Shown piece by piece: positions 1 through 12,702 of a stretch of DNA of 64,000 bases (positions are counted from its first letter, which is position 1; the number at the start of each line of letters is the position of its first letter). The notes beneath the pieces are model-generated. The model saw only the letters and a program-made list of their open reading frames with translations. It had not been told where the DNA came from and did no database searches. Position numbers and translations under genes: made by a program. The DNA comes from Leptasterias polaris (taxonomy: Eukaryota > Echinodermata > Asteroidea > Forcipulatida > Asteriidae), in NCBI GenBank assembly GCA_037783415.1, contig JAZGTN010000044.1, positions 2,179,501-2,243,500 on the forward strand. Reading direction: 5' to 3'.

Positions 1-3000
1 TACTTGCCTGGCAGACATGTCAAGTTGCCAGGTAGAAAAACTGAGCAAATTCAAGTCAGAGAGACAACTGAATGCGGCACTTAAACAGTTCAAGGACAGC
101 AAGGATGAGCTGTTTATCCTTCAGTGCAAGACATCTCTAGATGCAAAGCATATGCTTCTTGCTAAATGCCTCATAGACCGGTGGATGGCAAAGTACCTGA
201 GCGATGAAATGTATGGAGGAGTCAAACATGCGTGCATAATTGTTCATGTTGAACGAGATCAGAATGTTGAAGAGATGACATCAAGTTTTCCATGGCAGTT
301 TAACTTCCTGTGCGGCTGGCAACAAGTCACTTTAGATGTACTGGAGAAACCAGAGCTTCAGATGGAAAAAATAATAACGATGTCAATAGAAGACATTTGT
401 GCCAAGACAGTTGATGTTGGTGATGTCATTAAGGACAAATTGCTATGGTGTTTCTCATGTATCGCATATACTGATCAGTCTAAAGATGTCAAAGAAATTC
501 TTGAGTTGATCAGACGAATCACTGAATCTCAAAAGCTCATCGACTGTTTTTGCAGAACAGTCTTACAGGACATCCAGAAAGATGGAGTTGTTGATGAGTT
601 AGGAATTAGTAAGGAAGCATGGCAGGTTTCTGTTGCATGTGAACATGAATTGCTTGTTGAATGTGCTAGCTTCAACTACGCCCTTGTGGAGCACGTGAAA
701 CGTAAAATTGGACAGCCACTTTTCAAGATTGTATACTTTTTAGAGAGACACAATGCTTGGAACAGCTTCTTCAGTCAGACTCAACGTAAAGACATTTGGA
801 AAACAATGTTCTGTAATCCCTTGATCTTTGATGTTCATTCACATGCACTTCCAGAACCAATTGGGGTAGAATCTTGCCCAATACAGAAGACACTTCCATT
901 GCTGGAATTTCCTTTCTTCAGCAAGCTGTATGAAGTCATTGAAGAACATCTGAAGTGCCTGATGGCAGATGCAAAGGAAAAGCTGATTGCAGAACATTCC
1001 TTTATTGAATCGGCTGAGATGACTATAAAGTTGACACAAGTCTTACACGACAGGTAGGCTGTTTTTCTTAGTATCAAACACAAAAGTAATGAGATGAAAG
1101 TTTTTTTAAATTCACCCAAACAGAGATATTGACAAAATAGGGAAACTGCCAATATTAAGTCTAAATTAGTTCAGTTGGTAGAGCCCTGGCATGTTCAAGT
1201 CCTGCTCTAGTAAATTTTTCTTAGTTCAACTTAAACTTGAACTTGAGATTCACCCCATGGAATTTTGCTGATAAAATTTAGAATTGCTAAGTAGTCTAAA
1301 TTGATGCAGTTTCCTATAAAACATGTTTGCACCCTTAACAGTAAAAACCTCTTCTCCAGAACAGTGTCAAACAACTGATCAAACCTTGTATGTCATAACT
1401 CCAATTCTTTTTGTTGACAATTTGCTTTAACTGTTTGAAATTATTTCCTGTTTCTTTTCAGACTGCCCGAAGCAATCAAGCGTGATATGTCACAGCATGT
1501 TGAGGGTGAGTTTATGGAACAGCATCTTGATCTTTATCTGAACGATCTGTGTAATGTCTACTCGATTGACTGGGTGAGCCAAATGTCTCCAGAAGCCCGT
1601 GTTCTTGCTACCAGGTTGCTCGTTAAACTGCAGGATTTTGCATTAGTGACGGGTTTGTCAACAGTCGAACAATTGTCTCATTGGCATATTTCTCTTAGAA
1701 TGAGGTCTGACCTATTGTCTGCAGAGCTCCAGCTTTTGCACATGTACCAAGTGACAACAGGGAAGGATTGTGTGCAGTTACTGAAGGTAATAACAGATCC
1801 CTTAGACATTCAAGATAGGAATCAATGCTCTGACGATGAAAAGAGTATTGCGTCAGAGGATTTTTTGGATGCTAGTGAGGTTTTAGTGTCTGAACTTGAA
1901 GAAGATTTGGAACACGACCAAGTTTCAGAAACTTCATCCTTTGTATCGGCGGTTGGTTCAATCTTACCAGATGAAGCTGAAGAAACTCAAGACATTCCAC
2001 TTAAATCTACTCTTGTTTCCCATGTTTGCAAATCTCTACTGCCAACCAAAGCTCTCTTAGAACATTGCCAAGGTCTGAATATTTGGGTGAGGCGCATCAA
2101 CAACATTCTGTTGCTGGCAGCTAGCCTTGAGGTGAGACCAAAGGAACTTCATTACCTTCATCTTTGCAAAGACTTTGTTAACTTGCTAGCCCTGCCCAAT
2201 AATCTTCCAAATGAAAAATTGGCTACCCTTGGTGAGCTCATTGCTGATATTGATGACAACACTCTTGACAGCGAAAAGGTCTTCGAGTTTGTATTAGAGA
2301 TCATACAGGAGGTTTCCAATAAAGTAACTGAAGGATCCATGCAGCAATTATTTTTGACAAAGTACTTTGGGCGCTGTCTAGAATCCAACATTGACACCCC
2401 CTTGCTTAATGACATTTTCAGCCAGCTTATCACTGATAAAGGGGAACTCATTAAAGGTTCACGATTAGTCTTGTTCCAGGTCATACTTGCTGAAGTTGAG
2501 GACAGAGAGCATGAGTCTGTGTATGCAAAAGTCATCCGAGAAGGTGTGCATCCTAATAACCTATCAGATAATCTGGTTACTTTAGACCAGTTGCTTTTGG
2601 AACTACCTTCTGGAGAAAACCACCATTTTGCAGTGCTCTGTTGTGACTTGATTGAGGAGAATGGTTTCAATGACCTTACAACTTTGCGATTGGTGTCAGG
2701 TGGTCATTCGTCACATATAGTAACTGCATCAAGAGCATGTCAATTGCTTAGAACAGCAGATAAATGTTCTCTTGAACTTGTCTGTGCTTTGGCGTTCTTA
2801 AACAAGATAATCAGTGTTTTCACAGAGTACCTGATTGACAATTTTGACACTTTCCCTGAGACGGACGATGACTTTGCACTTCTAAAGCATTTGGGTGGTG
2901 TGTTTGATTCCCTGAAACAGTGTGACAGAGTGCTCAATGTCCAATTATGGATTTTGAGATACCTTTCTCAGCAGGACAGCACCGATGATTTGCACAAACT

Positions 3001-6000
3001 GATGTCAAGGTTAAGCAAGAAAGTTGAATTCCTTAAAGGGATTAGTCTGACCGATTTATGCTCCTGCTCTGGCATGGGTTTTAATCCTGTGAGCTACATG
3101 GACTTGAAAGGAGAGATTACCAAAGCCTTGGCAGATTTGCAAGTAACTAACAGAAAGAAGGACATGAAAACTGTGATGGGCAGTTTAAAATCCAGTCCAA
3201 AACAGCGTGTTGCATTCATGGCTGTCCTTGCAGATTATTATTATTTTGCAGGCAAAGCTAAAGACCTTGGTGACTCTAAAAAGTCTCAAGCTAAATGGAT
3301 TGTCAAGGAAATTGAGCAAGTAAATCTTGACCAAACACAATGGTGTCAACTCCTCAAGGCTGTCTTGGGATTGTCTGATTTCAGTGGAAGAATGCAACTA
3401 TCAGAGCAATCCAAGGTTAGTGATGTGAGGTTAGCCTCTGTGCTGCTGCATTTAGCTGCAGTTGTTGTGGGTAACCATTCTGGTCAACAAGTGCAGAATT
3501 TCTTGCAGTTTCTCTGTCCATCCGAAAAACTGAAGGACTTGCATTTCCCTGGTGCAGCAAACTTATCTGGGAAGGCAAACCAACAGACTAGATCAATCTT
3601 TTGCAAATGCAGTCAACTGTTAGTACAGAGCCTGGAGCAGGATTCACATAGGGTGAAGTGTCCAACATGCGGTAGAAAGATCAACTGGCCAATTGTGCCA
3701 GGCGTAGACAAAGAAGAGCATAATACAGAAACCCTTGTTGGATACAAGTATCCTCCGGTTGAATCCTGGGAAAACCTGGAACAAACGGGCAACATCTCTA
3801 TCCTATCAAGATTCATCATCGACTTCTTGGTTCATGGATGTCTGTATATTGCATCTCAAATATCCCCAGCAGAGTCCAATAAGGTTTATGTATGTAGTAT
3901 GGCCAAGCTTGAGATGAGATTGACCAAGCTTTGGGATGCAATGCCAGTGATTCTAAGGGCAGGTCGTCAAGATACATGTGTGCTTCTACACTGTATCATC
4001 AAGGAAATAAGCCCAATGCTCACAGATGCACAGTACACATTCGTTTCAGCAGCAGAGCGGGACCAGCAGGAGATTGAGATAGACAAATCAGTGCAAAAGA
4101 TACTCTGGAATTCTACACATTTCAGGAAACAACTTCTGCAAGATTCCTTTGAAGCTTTGGGTACACCAGTTGATAAATCACTGCAGCATCAGCTACAGGA
4201 GTTGGATGACATTGATGGAGGTGCATGCAAGCTTTTATCAAGATCTGTTCGTCAGAAACGTCAGCCATCTCTTGAAGATCTCAAGGCATGCTTCTGTGAT
4301 CGAAGCCAGAATAAAGAGCGCTTTCCTTTCCTTCATCTAGTTTTGTCACAGTACAATGCCTTGAAGTATGTTTGTTATCTACCTGCTTTGCTTGAATGGA
4401 ACATACTTGTAAGTGCTCAACTGAGACAGCAGCGTGAAAAACGCATATATGCCAATCGAACAATCGGCTCTTTGATTGAGGCTTTTCCAAATATGGCCAT
4501 TCCCTGGACAGCCTTCAAAGATGCAGCCAAAAAGGTTTGTGATGGATGGATTGAACTTACTGGTGAAACTCTACAGGCTGATTATATCACCAAGGACTCG
4601 GAGATCATAGCGTGTCTGATGCCAACAGGGAAAGAGCAGAACACCCTAAAGCAAATGATCAAGACTCTACAAGAAGTACAAAACAAATTCTTGATGCAGG
4701 CACTTGAGATTGCTGTTACTAAAGAGTGTCCTGCAATTAGCTTTCTTATTAAAGAAAACCACCTTGCCGCTCTCCAAACAAAGCCCCTCGACCAAGTGAG
4801 GAAGAAGGACATCATAAACGATCCCTGGAATGGTCGATGTCTTTGCTACCATGACCTCAATACTGAGTATGGTCATGGCACAGAGATCACATATGAGTTG
4901 AACCAGATTGAAATGGAAGTAGCATTAACCACAGTGGTTAATAAAACGATCCTAACAGATGGATGCGCTTTGGAAGGCTTCATCTTTTCAGATGATCTAT
5001 ACCACTCTTCAACAGCAATTCTGGAGGAAATGGCAGCAAAAGTCCAACAGGAAACCTTGCCTAAGGATATTGCAAATCAGGTCAATCAAGGTGACAGAAG
5101 AAAGCAGGGCACTTTCACTAATGACCTGCTTCAGCAGTTAGAAGTTCTCATGGGTTTAATTAAGAGAACAAGTGGTGAACCAGAGGATACTTTACAAGAC
5201 TTTATCAGTGAATGGAAAGACATCTTAACAATTGAGTCACCAGATTTGTTTGCATCTATCAAGTTGAAACACATAGTTTCTCTTTATCAGCAATTGGAGG
5301 TGCTTTTAGCAGCTGCTACTGTACAGACCTTAGGTCAGGAGTTTCAAACAAAGCTCCCTGTGAGACCTGAGCAGGAGTTGGAGAAGCATTGCACGGACAA
5401 ACCTGGCGATGCCCTCATCCAGATCAGAGACATCTTGAAGAGGTTTGTTTTCCGCTACCTCAGGGCTCGACAACATTTTGAACCAGACTGCAAGCAGAGA
5501 CTGCGTGACCTGTTGAAGGACATGAGTGGCCGTGATCGTGTGATGCCCCTGCTCCACAAGGATCTACAACTTCGTCACATTGTGAAACTTCTGGAGTTTT
5601 TCGATAAGAAAATCAAGGTAAATACTAAGCAAATGAGGTTCTGGGGAAAAGGTTAATATTGATTTACCCTTCTCTGATATTAAATTACTTTCACCAAATA
5701 AATGCAGTTTGTATTCTTAGTGCATGGCAAGTTCTGCTGAAAAAAAAACATAGGCTCCATTATTAGGAACATGTTACCTTCAAATTGGGCTCTTTCGGCT
5801 ATAGAAGCATCCAGAATGTAATGATTCACACAATTCCCCCAATTGTGTGGTTTTTCTTTTACTTCAGGAACTAACAAGGTACGCCATTTTGTGGAGTCAA
5901 AAATTATGGTTCTACAAAATGGTGGACTGTGCTTATGATTTAAAAGAAAAGCTACACAATTTGGAGGTCTATTTGTGTGGATCATCATGTTCTCTTAAAA

Positions 6001-6421
6001 CATCCTTCAAACCATATTCATTTCATAACAAACTATTTTGAAAGCTCAATCGCCCAATACAAAGGCACCGAGTCCCTTTAATTAATTTTCTTTAATTATT
6101 TGATAATTGTGATGAAAAGACACTTTATAAGATAGTCATCATTATAACAGCAGGTTAAAGCTTTTATATTTGTGTGAAAGTTCTGAAAAGTAGTTTTAAA
6201 GCACAGGTATGATACTGTTTTTGTTTGTTTGAAAAGTTAAACAGTATTCTACAGTGTGTAGGGTAAATTCCTGCAATGATCACTTTCTGTCAATCTTTTA
6301 AAAGGCGGATCTTTCACAATTTCTTTGTAATGATAAATTTCAGCAAAAGGAAAACGAAAAGAACAAGGTGAAGCGCAAAACCACATCAAAGAGAGGATCA
6401 CATGTGGTTGGTACATACTAA
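1..6421 (+). CDS. RNF213: RNF213-like giant E3 ubiquitin ligase, C-terminal part (5' end outside window)
   Basis: Three exons are visible: 1-1053 (open at its 5' edge, so it continues upstream), 1462-5617 and 6344-6421 (stop TAA at 6419-6421). Borders are CAG|GTAGGC, TTTTCAG|ACT, AAG|GTAAAT and TTTCAG|CAA, and the phases agree, giving about 1,761 residues. RNF213 is a cytosolic AAA+ ATPase and ubiquitin ligase linked to lipid droplets and antimicrobial defence. The visible part corresponds to the region after the AAA core. Family resemblance rests on the C-terminal block around 4830-4960 (NDPWNGRCLCYH, then TEYGHGTEITYELNQIE) and on the alpha-helical end (LQLRHIVKLLEFF, near 5560). An acidic Ser/Glu-rich stretch lies at 1838-2003. 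A CxC...CxxC pair at 3602-3670 sits where RNF213 carries its RZ zinc finger, but the GH histidine is missing. No C3HC4 RING is visible. Family assignment is by recall, without alignment. Confidence 0.8.
1054..1461 (+). other. RNF213-like intron with truncated SINE
   Basis: This 408-bp intron separates the partial exon from the long exon. At about 1115-1225 it holds a shortened copy of the SINE found whole at 6838-6968. The head 'agatattgacaaaatagg' and an A-box-like 'tagttcagttggtagagc' are present, while the middle of the tRNA-like part is deleted. The rest is AT-rich with nothing recognisable. Confidence 0.7.
5618..6343 (+). other. RNF213-like last intron with a MITE of the 'ggaacacgttgcctt' type
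   Basis: A degenerate inverted-repeat element occupies roughly 5752-6081. Its left end (ggaacatgttaccttcaaa) and right end (reverse complement ggactcggtgcctttgtat) are related, and the right border is CTTTAA. It matches the element in intron 18 of gene A (about 34248-34687). The rest of the intron is AT-rich up to the acceptor at 6343. Confidence 0.55.
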
Positions 6422-6595
6422 AGACATTTAGGTAAGTTTCCTCTGCATAATACTACTGTGAAGAAGTGTCATAGTTGCAAATGAATTTAACGTTAAACGT
6501 TTTACAAATTATTTTGTAACATTGGTATTTAGTAACAAACCAGAAAAGGATGTACACAAACTGATAAACAAATAGTAATTTGTTTTGTTTATAAG

Positions 6596-7112
6596 CCCAT
6601 GTACATTATTGTTGGCAGAGACCAGTTTCCGCACCTGAAATGAACAAACATATACATAAAATAACAAATCTGTAAACAATTTATGCTCAATTGGTCATTT
6701 AGAGTCACCAGAAAATAGTGGGGAAAAAACCTTACATGTTTTCACCATTTTAGCACATTGAAATTTGGGCTTGAGATATGAAAACTAATTGTTTTACTCA
6801 TTTCCTGAAACCAAAAGCTCTTCATCATACCACCGAACAAAGATATTGACAAAATAGGCAGTCGACGGCCAACATAGGGCTAGATAGCTCAGTTGGTAGA
6901 GCCCTGGCACGTTAATCCGGAGGTCGTTGGTTCAGATCCCGCTTGAGTCAAGTTTTCTTTGTTCAACCTCAAATCATGCAAAAGTATTTCAAGGGAAGTT
7001 TTCCACCTTGACCATCTTTACTACGTGTAAGATATAATGTGTAAATCTGCAAACATTTATTTGTTCAATCTTACCAATAATGTGTCCACCCTCTAATAAT
7101 TGTTTCAGGCAT
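6596..7112. mobile_element. TTAA-type MITE interrupted by a tRNA-derived SINE
   Basis: The sequence before about 6835 and after about 6970 matches the left and right halves of the intact MITE at 26552-26903 (shared pieces include 'tttactcatttcctgaaa' and 'accatctttactacgtgtaa'). A SINE lies between the halves. The outer left end is decayed; the right end reads 'ccaataatgtgtccaccctc'. Confidence 0.65.
6838..6968 (+). mobile_element. tRNA-derived SINE, most complete copy
   Basis: A short head (agatattgacaaaatagg) precedes a tRNA-like body starting 'gggctagatagctcagttgg'. The internal Pol III promoter is visible as A box (tagctcagttggtagagc) and B box (ggtcgttggttcagatcc). A tail ending 'ttctttgttcaacc' follows. 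Other copies are at about 1115-1225 (+), 12611-12702 (-) and 49505-49585 (+, 3' part). The extra head and tail and the repeated copies argue against a functional tRNA gene. Confidence 0.75.
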
Positions 7113-7679
7113 ATGACTTCTCAGTGAATCAGCTGGTTTCTTGTTTTCTTTTTTTGTGGCTGAGAAAACAGAGAAACAATACAAACAATAATGTGACGCG
7201 AGACATTTTCCCCCTTTCTTGGGAATTACAAGTTGCTTAGTCTGAAAGCATTAACACATTGTTCGTTTTTGTCCCTTTTTTCTACCAGGTCAGGTTGTGA
7301 GACAGAATTAGCATAGCTTTTATCTGGAAAACGCCTCTCCCGCTGCCAACAGAGGACCAGACTGATGGAGTTTACTGCGAGGAAACGTTTTTCCTCAAAC
7401 TTCAAGCATCTGTAAATATAAAGAACACTGATAAATAGAAGTCTCAGTTGAAACATTGTATAGACGAATTGTTATATATATGAACAAATACTGTACGTTT
7501 TCAGGACTTTTCTTTGTGTACATGTACGCTGTAAATAGTTAATTTACACACTACACAAAGCCATCTGTGAGACGATTTTACAAAATTAATGATGGACTCA
7601 TTTGTAAAGTGGGTAAAGATAGTGTTAGATGATGTGTTTTTTTGTTCATGTTTGACACATCAATGACTTTTATGACATT
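7113..7679. other. AT-rich intergenic DNA, nothing recognised
   Basis: No coding signal, RNA gene or repeat structure is visible. It may contain downstream 3'-UTR sequence of the RNF213-like gene, but no convincing poly(A) site can be assigned. Confidence 0.4.
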
Positions 7680-9930
7680 ATATTCCTGTTAGCTTTGACC
7701 ACACACTCACTAGTGTGTTTGGATCAGTGCAGACCATTTGGTGTTTTGTGTCTCTGTACATATATATTAATAGTTTTTGGATAAGCTCAACTGCAAAATG
7801 ACCATAATGATGCATTAATTTTCATATAAATATGTACCTGTCAGTGTGTTTTGACAAGGGTCACTGTACTGACTGTCATGACATATTGGCTTCTTTATAT
7901 TATGACACTACCAATTGCTGGTGACTGATATAACATATAATTATTTGCTGTATATACAAATATAGTATTCAAGTGTCGAGATATTGAGAAACACCCATAT
8001 AGTAGTTTTTCTTGTTTGTTTGTTTGGTTGTGTTTTTTTTGGGGGGGGGGGGGGTGGTAACATGTGCTTATTTTAAATGTGTCTGTAAAAACCCAAGTGC
8101 TGAATAGGGAATTTTTGAATAATGTAGTATATGGTGTCAAGCAGTATGATGGTTATCTCTGTATATGTGCATACTGTAACCGTCATTTTTTTGTTTATGA
8201 ATGTAGAGTTGCCTATTGGAACAAATGATGACGACTGATATGATTCTCTTTACTAATGTATGTGTTTTGGGAGAAACAAAAAGTGATAAAAGGTACCATT
8301 TAAAGTATAATTGTGTTGGGACAAACACAATTGATTATTAGGCCTACTGTTATCTTTTATTGTTCTCTGTATATAAAAGATGGGCACACCCAAGAGCGGA
8401 TAACTTATACCACTTATTTGTTCTTCTAATTGTACAGATTTGTGTGTGTGGCATTCCTAATTGATAACGATCCATATCACAAATTGGAGTACCATAAATG
8501 TGTTGGGACTCGCACAATTTATGAGGATTGAAGTATAAATTAAAGAGTTATTTGTCTCTTTTTATACATGTACTTGCCAAGTGAATTGGAACACACCAAA
8601 TTGCCACTTTCGAGGATGTTGTATTTTTTTTTCTCAGCATACCATAAGTATTTTGTGACAATACATGATGACTGAACACGAGTATGCTAGTTATCAGTGA
8701 ATTAAGAACTGATATCACAAAGTGATTGTTGCTGTAGTTTATTAGTTTGTTTGGTCACACGCAAGTTATTACAGATTGATATTTTTCCTTTAAGTGTTGG
8801 GACAAACCCAATGAATAGTAACTGATATGATGCCCATGTATTAATTCCTTGTATATATTATTAGTGTGTTGTTAAACATCTGATGTTAACTGCTTATAGT
8901 TTTTAGTTTTACAGTGACTGAAATGACATTGTTTCTCCGCATGTATTAATTGTGTTGTAACAATTCCAAGCATTGTATATGATACAAAGTTTTGTTTCTT
9001 TATATAATTATTCGCTATAAGTGCGCTCGTGCACACCTAACTTTGTTTCCTGTATATGTACTTAAGACTTCTGTATCATAATATGTATTTGGAAAGTTGA
9101 TAACTGAAATGCGATATTATTGTGTTTTTTAAAAGCATTTTGGGACATACATGATGAGATGTTGTTTCCCTGCATGTGCTATTAGTGTGTTGAGACATGC
9201 CTACCCACCTGTAAGCATTAATACTTCACAACTGATTGTAAAGTATTATTTTTCTGTGTACTGTATAATATACTCTAACTTAATTGGACACACCAATGAA
9301 GACTGTATATCACGAAATAATTATTCTGTATAAAGTGTGATGTTGGGACACACACAAGCAACGATGGCTGGATGGCACACTTTTTTGTTTTTTTATATAT
9401 TAAAAGTTACTTGGAAGGACTGTAACATTATAATTATATTGGTTAACAAGTGACTGTAACTGATATACAATATTATTTTTTGTGGGAAAGTGAAAGTGTA
9501 GATTATTAACTAGGATAGTGTTTCTCTGCATGTAATACTGGTGTGTTAGACACACCCTAAGCATTCACAAGCGATAGGCCCATACAGTATACTGTTTCTC
9601 TGTTTACTTGAAGTTTGTTTGGAGTTTGGGACAAACCCAAGTGATGAGAACTCTTGATATGTCAAGAATGGGAAACTCCCAAGCAATGATGACTAATAAA
9701 GTAGTTATGATCTGTATTAGTGTGTTGAGATGCACCCAGGAGGTGGTAACTATGATGGTATATTGTTTGTCAATGTATTAGGCTCACTCTATACTACAAG
9801 TATGTCATGACACGAGCGATGATAGCTAATTATGTGTGTTGGGACACACCCGAGGCAGAGCTGACTGGTATGGTGCATTCATTCCTTGTATATACTATAG
9901 GTGTTTATTAGTGACGCCCGGAGAACAATG
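7680..9930. repeat. Decayed tandem satellite, 'gtgttgggacacacccaag' unit
   Basis: Variants of 'gtgttgggacacacccaagc' followed by '(g/a)atgatgactgatatgat' and 'tttctctgtatat' recur roughly every 60-150 bp. Clear copies are near 8310, 8500, 8795, 9340, 9540, 9625, 9725 and 9835. Copies are very diverged and contain indels, as in an old inactive satellite. No coding potential is apparent. Confidence 0.65.
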
Positions 9931-12109
9931 ATTCTGTAAACCTTGCTGTTAAATTAATGTATTATGTAAACACTTGGCTGTAAGTAATTCAAATTAGTTA
10001 GTTACTGTAGGGAAATGTGGTAAGGTTTGTTGATTAGTGTAATGTGCAACCACCGAGCTCTTTTTAAGTGGTTTCACTGTTACATGCTTGTGATGATGTT
10101 AAAATGTGATTTGTTGTTGAGAAACGTTAATACTGCGATTATCGGGCTTTTTATAAATCGCAGTGGGATTCGTGTGTATGTATCAGCAGTTATTGATGAG
10201 TTAAGGCACATACAGGATATTCATTTCTCCTGGATTTAAGAAATAATGTTCAATCTGTTCAAGTAATCAATTAAAAGAAGTTAAAACAAAATACACACAA
10301 AAAAGCCAAAAGGACGGCAGAGTGGATGCAAAACTTAGCACCTACTTACCTTAATATGTTGGATGTGCATATAGCATGTATAGAATATAAAAATAGTGCA
10401 CCACTTTTGAGACTTGGTAAACTATTTTGTGAATTTATAATGTTATTTTGCTTCAATGGATAATCTAACACTATACCCAGAAACCGGGCAGTTGACGGTT
10501 TATGTTTAAAATGCTGCTACTAAATGGTAATTTTGTGATTGTTTTAGCAATGTTTATTGCTAAAAGAATTGCAACAAATATTGTTGTATTGTATTGGTTG
10601 TTAATATTGTTCAATTCATTGTTAAATTTGAAAGGTATCAAGCAAATGGTAACAACAAGGATAACGTTGATTACATTTTAATTTAAACATAAAACCATTC
10701 AATGTCAAAGATTACATTACCTTATTACATTATTACATTATTGGTGTGCCATTATTTGTTTGGCCTTGTTTTTGAATCATAAAATGAGGTGTTGTGTTAT
10801 TGGGTTTAAAACAGAAAATAGTTTTACCGTATTTTATGTAATGTAGTATCACTTGGAACAAAAACGTTTCAGATATTGTTCCTTCTTTTTTAATGAGCGT
10901 GTATCAAGAATTATTTTAAATTGAGCCTCTTTGATACAATAATTGCAGTCATTTGCAGGTGAGGTAGTATAAAGGTAGTATTTTAACAAAACATGTTTTT
11001 AAAACTTCTGGAACATGGTTGGGCTTTGGAAACATCGGTATAAAAGAAATATTAAATAACTTAACAGGTATGCAACTTTTCAATCAATATCCGATTTTCT
11101 GGGTTTTTTTTTTCAGTGACATGGAGAACTGAAAAACATTGTACAAAATTATTAAAAGTAAAGGTTTCTTTACAGTAATGAACCATGTAAAATACGAAAT
11201 ATGTAAATTGCACGTCGCGCGTGCGCACTAACACTTTGGTGGGCAAAAATGATGGAACATCGCGCCTTTTTGTATGGGGCTGGAGGTGGCGTGACACAGA
11301 TACTCGTGTGCGTCTGCTTGGAACACATCTCTATGGCGTTTGCCAACCAATAGGGTCTGTACGCATGCGTGAATGTAATTAGCATATTTCATGGAAGGGT
11401 CTTTTAAACTACAAAAACGAAAACTTTGTGAAGGCAGCTGTATATGCCCAAAATGATTTTCTGCTTCTTTCTAATTAACCTCTTATTACTTTACTGTAGT
11501 TTTATTCTCTATATTATTGTTGATGTACTATATATTTGTTGTTATATGTAATTGTCTACTTCTTGCATCACCAATATGGAAGTGTTAATCGAACTGAATA
11601 AGGTAACAAGAGTCGGAATAGCTACCTTAGGATTGGAGTTTATTTGTTAAATTTCGTTGGGAAAAGCAATGAGGGATAAGATGTCAATACTTGACTTGGC
11701 TTAATTGCTTTGCTATACATTTATATACAAAATATGGAAGTAAAAATCGAACTGAATTGATTGAAGTTTATTTTTTGTTAAACATTAATCTGAAAAGCAA
11801 ATAAATGGGAAAGCCTATTAAATGTTATCATTCTTCATGTTAATTTCCCTGCCTGTTTATTTAGTTAAGGCCTTTAAACTGTATACAGGACCTTATGCCC
11901 CCATTATAGCCAATTCACATTTGTATGCAGTATTCAGTTTACTTTGGAGGATGCTCAATCTCTGTTTGTCCACTGTCGTCAACAGCTGAAACATTCAATA
12001 GCTAATAACAAAACTGTAAAAGTCGACTTGGCAGAAACTGAATATTTTCTTTGCGGTATTTGGAAATTACAGTTCACAACCATGCACAGTTGAATACCCT
12101 GAAGCCCAA
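9931..12109. other. AT-rich intergenic DNA, nothing recognised
   Basis: The interval is AT-rich with scattered short open frames of no recognisable family. I see no RNA gene or mobile element. Confidence 0.4.
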
Positions 12110-12345
12110 ACCATAAATGGTACAGGGAAGGGTTTGAGGGTATGAGTTTGGTGGGAGACGGGTAGATGGGGTCGGGTTGGATTCGAGAAGGGCTATAGGC
12201 GAGTGATGATAGGGATAGGGTTGGGTTCGAGGGACGGGCTAGGGGATGGGTTCGAGGAAAGGGCTAGGCTAGGGGTTGCTGGTTTGAGGGAAGGGCTGGG
12301 GCTTGGCTGCAAGTACAAGGGAATATTGGGGTTATGGGTGTGAGA
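12110..12345. repeat. G-rich degenerate repeat
   Basis: Purine-rich sequence repeats variants of 'gggttcgagggaagggctag' about 8-10 times. Many GGG runs on the + strand give it G-quadruplex potential. No gene is seen. Confidence 0.55.
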
Positions 12346-12610
12346 GTAGCGATTTTTGGTGCGTCTGTGTTGTTAACTGGTGAGGGTTGGGAACAACCGC
12401 AAAAAGTACTATAAGGGCTGCACATGCGCATTCGAGTCACAACAATAAAATATCTCCATTAATTTGAGAACTCAGAGGAGACATGCGAGCCAAAATGTGG
12501 TCATGAACCCCCTTGGATCGTGAAATGTTTAGGGTGACGCAAAAGGGAGGAGTAAATTTTGGGTGGTGGAGTTTTAACAGAATCTTCAAAACTATAACTT
12601 ATATAATTTT

Positions 12611-12702
12611 GGGTTGAACAAAGAACATTTGACTAGAGCGGGATTTGAACCAACGACCTCCGGATTAACGTGCCGGCGCTCTACCAAATGAGCTATCTAG
12701 CC
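12611..12702 (-). mobile_element. tRNA-derived SINE copy, minus strand
   Basis: On the reverse strand it reads 'ggctagatagctcatttgg', then 'ggtcgttggttcaaatccc' and a 'tttgttcaaccc' tail. It is the same family as 6838-6968 without the 5' head. Confidence 0.7.

Noticed and set aside
6882..6955. A functional tRNA gene
   Set aside because: A and B boxes are good, but the acceptor stem does not pair, and extra head and tail sequences repeat at several places. SINE fits better.
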